Shown piece after piece: positions 63,168 through 64,000 of a stretch of DNA of 64,000 nucleotides. The notes below the pieces were generated by a model. The model was not told the origin of the DNA, did not search any database, and was given only the letters and a program-made list of their open reading frames with translations. This DNA comes from Marinobacter alexandrii (GTDB lineage: Bacteria > Pseudomonadota > Gammaproteobacteria > Pseudomonadales > Oleiphilaceae), in assembly GCF_005871205.1 (NCBI RefSeq), contig NZ_SWKM01000011.1, positions 1-64,000 of the forward strand, written 5' to 3'. Numbering within the stretch: the first letter of the stretch is position 1; every line of letters starts with the position of its first letter. The position numbers were made by a program, and so were the translations under genes.

Positions 63168-64000
63168 ATGAGTGCACACCATTTTGATGTTCTGATCGTT
63201 GGCGCCGGGGTATCCGGCATTGGCATGGCCTGTCACATCGGCCAGCAATGCCCGGGCAAATCTTTTGCCATTCTGGAGCGGCGCCAGTCGCTGGGCGGAA
63301 CCTGGGATCTGTTCCGTTATCCGGGTATCCGGTCCGATTCCGACATGTTCACCTTTGGCTACAACTTCCGGCCATGGGTCGGCGGTAAGGTGCTGGCCGA
63401 TGGTGCATCCATTAAGAACTACCTACGCGAGACGGCACAGGCGTTCGATGTTGAACGTCACATTCGCTATGGCCTGGCGGTAAAAACCGCGGACTGGTCA
63501 AGTGTGAACAAGTGCTGGACCCTGACCGTCGACAACGAAGCGACGGGCGAAACTGAAACCTACACCGCCGGCTTCCTGGTCGGCTGCACCGGCTATTACA
63601 ACTATGACCACGGTTACCAGCCGGATTTTCCGGGCGAAAGCGACTTTCAGGGCCAGATAGTGCATCCGCAACAGTGGCCCGAGGAGCTGGACTACGCAGG
63701 CAAGAACATTGTGGTGATCGGTAGTGGCGCCACTGCCATCACCCTGGTGCCGACCCTGGCGGAACAGGCTGCCCACGTCACCATGCTGCAGCGTTCGCCA
63801 AGCTACCTGATGCCGCTGCCGTCCACCGACAAACTCGCCCTTCTCGTGCAACGATTATTACCTGAAAAACTGGCCTACAAGCTGATCCGTGCCCGCAACA
63901 TTGCCATTTCCCGTTTCCTTTACGTGCGCTCCCGCAAGAGCCCCAAGCTGATGCGCCGTCTGTTTCTGCGCATCATCCGGCGCCGGCTCGGAGACAACGC
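63168..64000 (+). CDS. Flavin-containing (Baeyer-Villiger-type) monooxygenase, 5' part
   Basis: ATG 63168 opens a frame that runs off the window (277 codons seen). The N-terminal FAD site is LIVGAGVSGIGMACHI, then LERRQSLGGTWDLFRYPGIRSD. The Baeyer-Villiger fingerprint FxGxxxHxxxWP is intact at FQGQIVHPQQWP (residues 158-169), followed by the NADP site VVIGSGATAITLVPTL. It should oxidise a ketone or an organic amine/sulfide with NADPH and O2. The C-terminal half lies outside the window. Confidence 0.92.
   Translation, partial: MSAHHFDVLIVGAGVSGIGMACHIGQQCPGKSFAILERRQSLGGTWDLFRYPGIRSDSDMFTFGYNFRPWVGGKVLADGASIKNYLRETAQAFDVERHIRYGLAVKTADWSSVNKCWTLTVDNEATGETETYTAGFLVGCTGYYNYDHGYQPDFPGESDFQGQIVHPQQWPEELDYAGKNIVVIGSGATAITLVPTLAEQAAHVTMLQRSPSYLMPLPSTDKLALLVQRLLPEKLAYKLIRARNIAISRFLYVRSRKSPKLMRRLFLRIIRRRLGDN

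Overview
The window reads as chromosomal DNA of a marine gammaproteobacterium, most like Marinobacter. This is an inference from the overall gene set: betIBA choline oxidation, TAXI-TRAP transporters, DUF3581, DUF3175, DUF2897, acetylpolyamine deacetylase and YqhD-type enzymes. Coding is dense and GC-rich, apart from the AT-richer first 5 kb. I saw no rRNA, tRNA or CRISPR.

Positions 1-5100 are an accessory region that I read as part of an integron gene-cassette array. There are three complete attC sites with exact complementarity between outer boxes, one probable attC, and two attC halves cut by the left ends of IS3-like insertion sequences. The cassettes carry small + strand genes: a membrane protein, a DUF6429 protein, a 41-codon ORF, a Phd/RelE-type toxin-antitoxin pair and a secreted protein. 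No integrase is visible. A lemA-TPM-TPM operon lies on the opposite strand between two cassette blocks. Next come a lone alpha/beta hydrolase and a gene remnant.

Positions 6-23 kb are mostly single genes or pairs: an AstE/AspA-type metallohydrolase overlapping a GCS2-type ligase, a nitronate monooxygenase-like flavoprotein, two large c-di-GMP-type signalling proteins, a molybdopterin oxidoreductase, an AlkA-like glycosylase overlapping a DUF2855 gene, an enolase-superfamily epimerase, a GST and a DUF1127 protein.

Positions 23-34 kb hold a LysR regulator and two paralogous TAXI-TRAP transporters diverging from a 319-bp control region. The rightward arm continues into a two-subunit CoA-transferase and an unknown polytopic membrane protein, which suggests uptake and CoA activation of a carboxylate. 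A Kef-type antiporter follows. Positions 35.7-40.2 kb form an envelope cluster: a low-complexity repeat protein, an outer-membrane barrel, a divergent S8 peptidase, and an ECF sigma/anti-sigma pair.

Positions 40-49 kb hold a CorA transporter, a histone-deacetylase-family enzyme and betI-betB-betA with a perfect 20-bp operator-like palindrome, followed by a compact BCCT-like transporter. ahpC (48.5 kb) and ahpF (53.5 kb) are separated by unrelated genes, but both have an OxyR-like box upstream. The right end carries a P-type ATPase, a transglutaminase-like protein, a SpoU methyltransferase, rlmE, a YqhD-like dehydrogenase, a second deacetylase next to a PfkB kinase, a lipoprotein hydrolase, and a Baeyer-Villiger-type monooxygenase cut by the window end.
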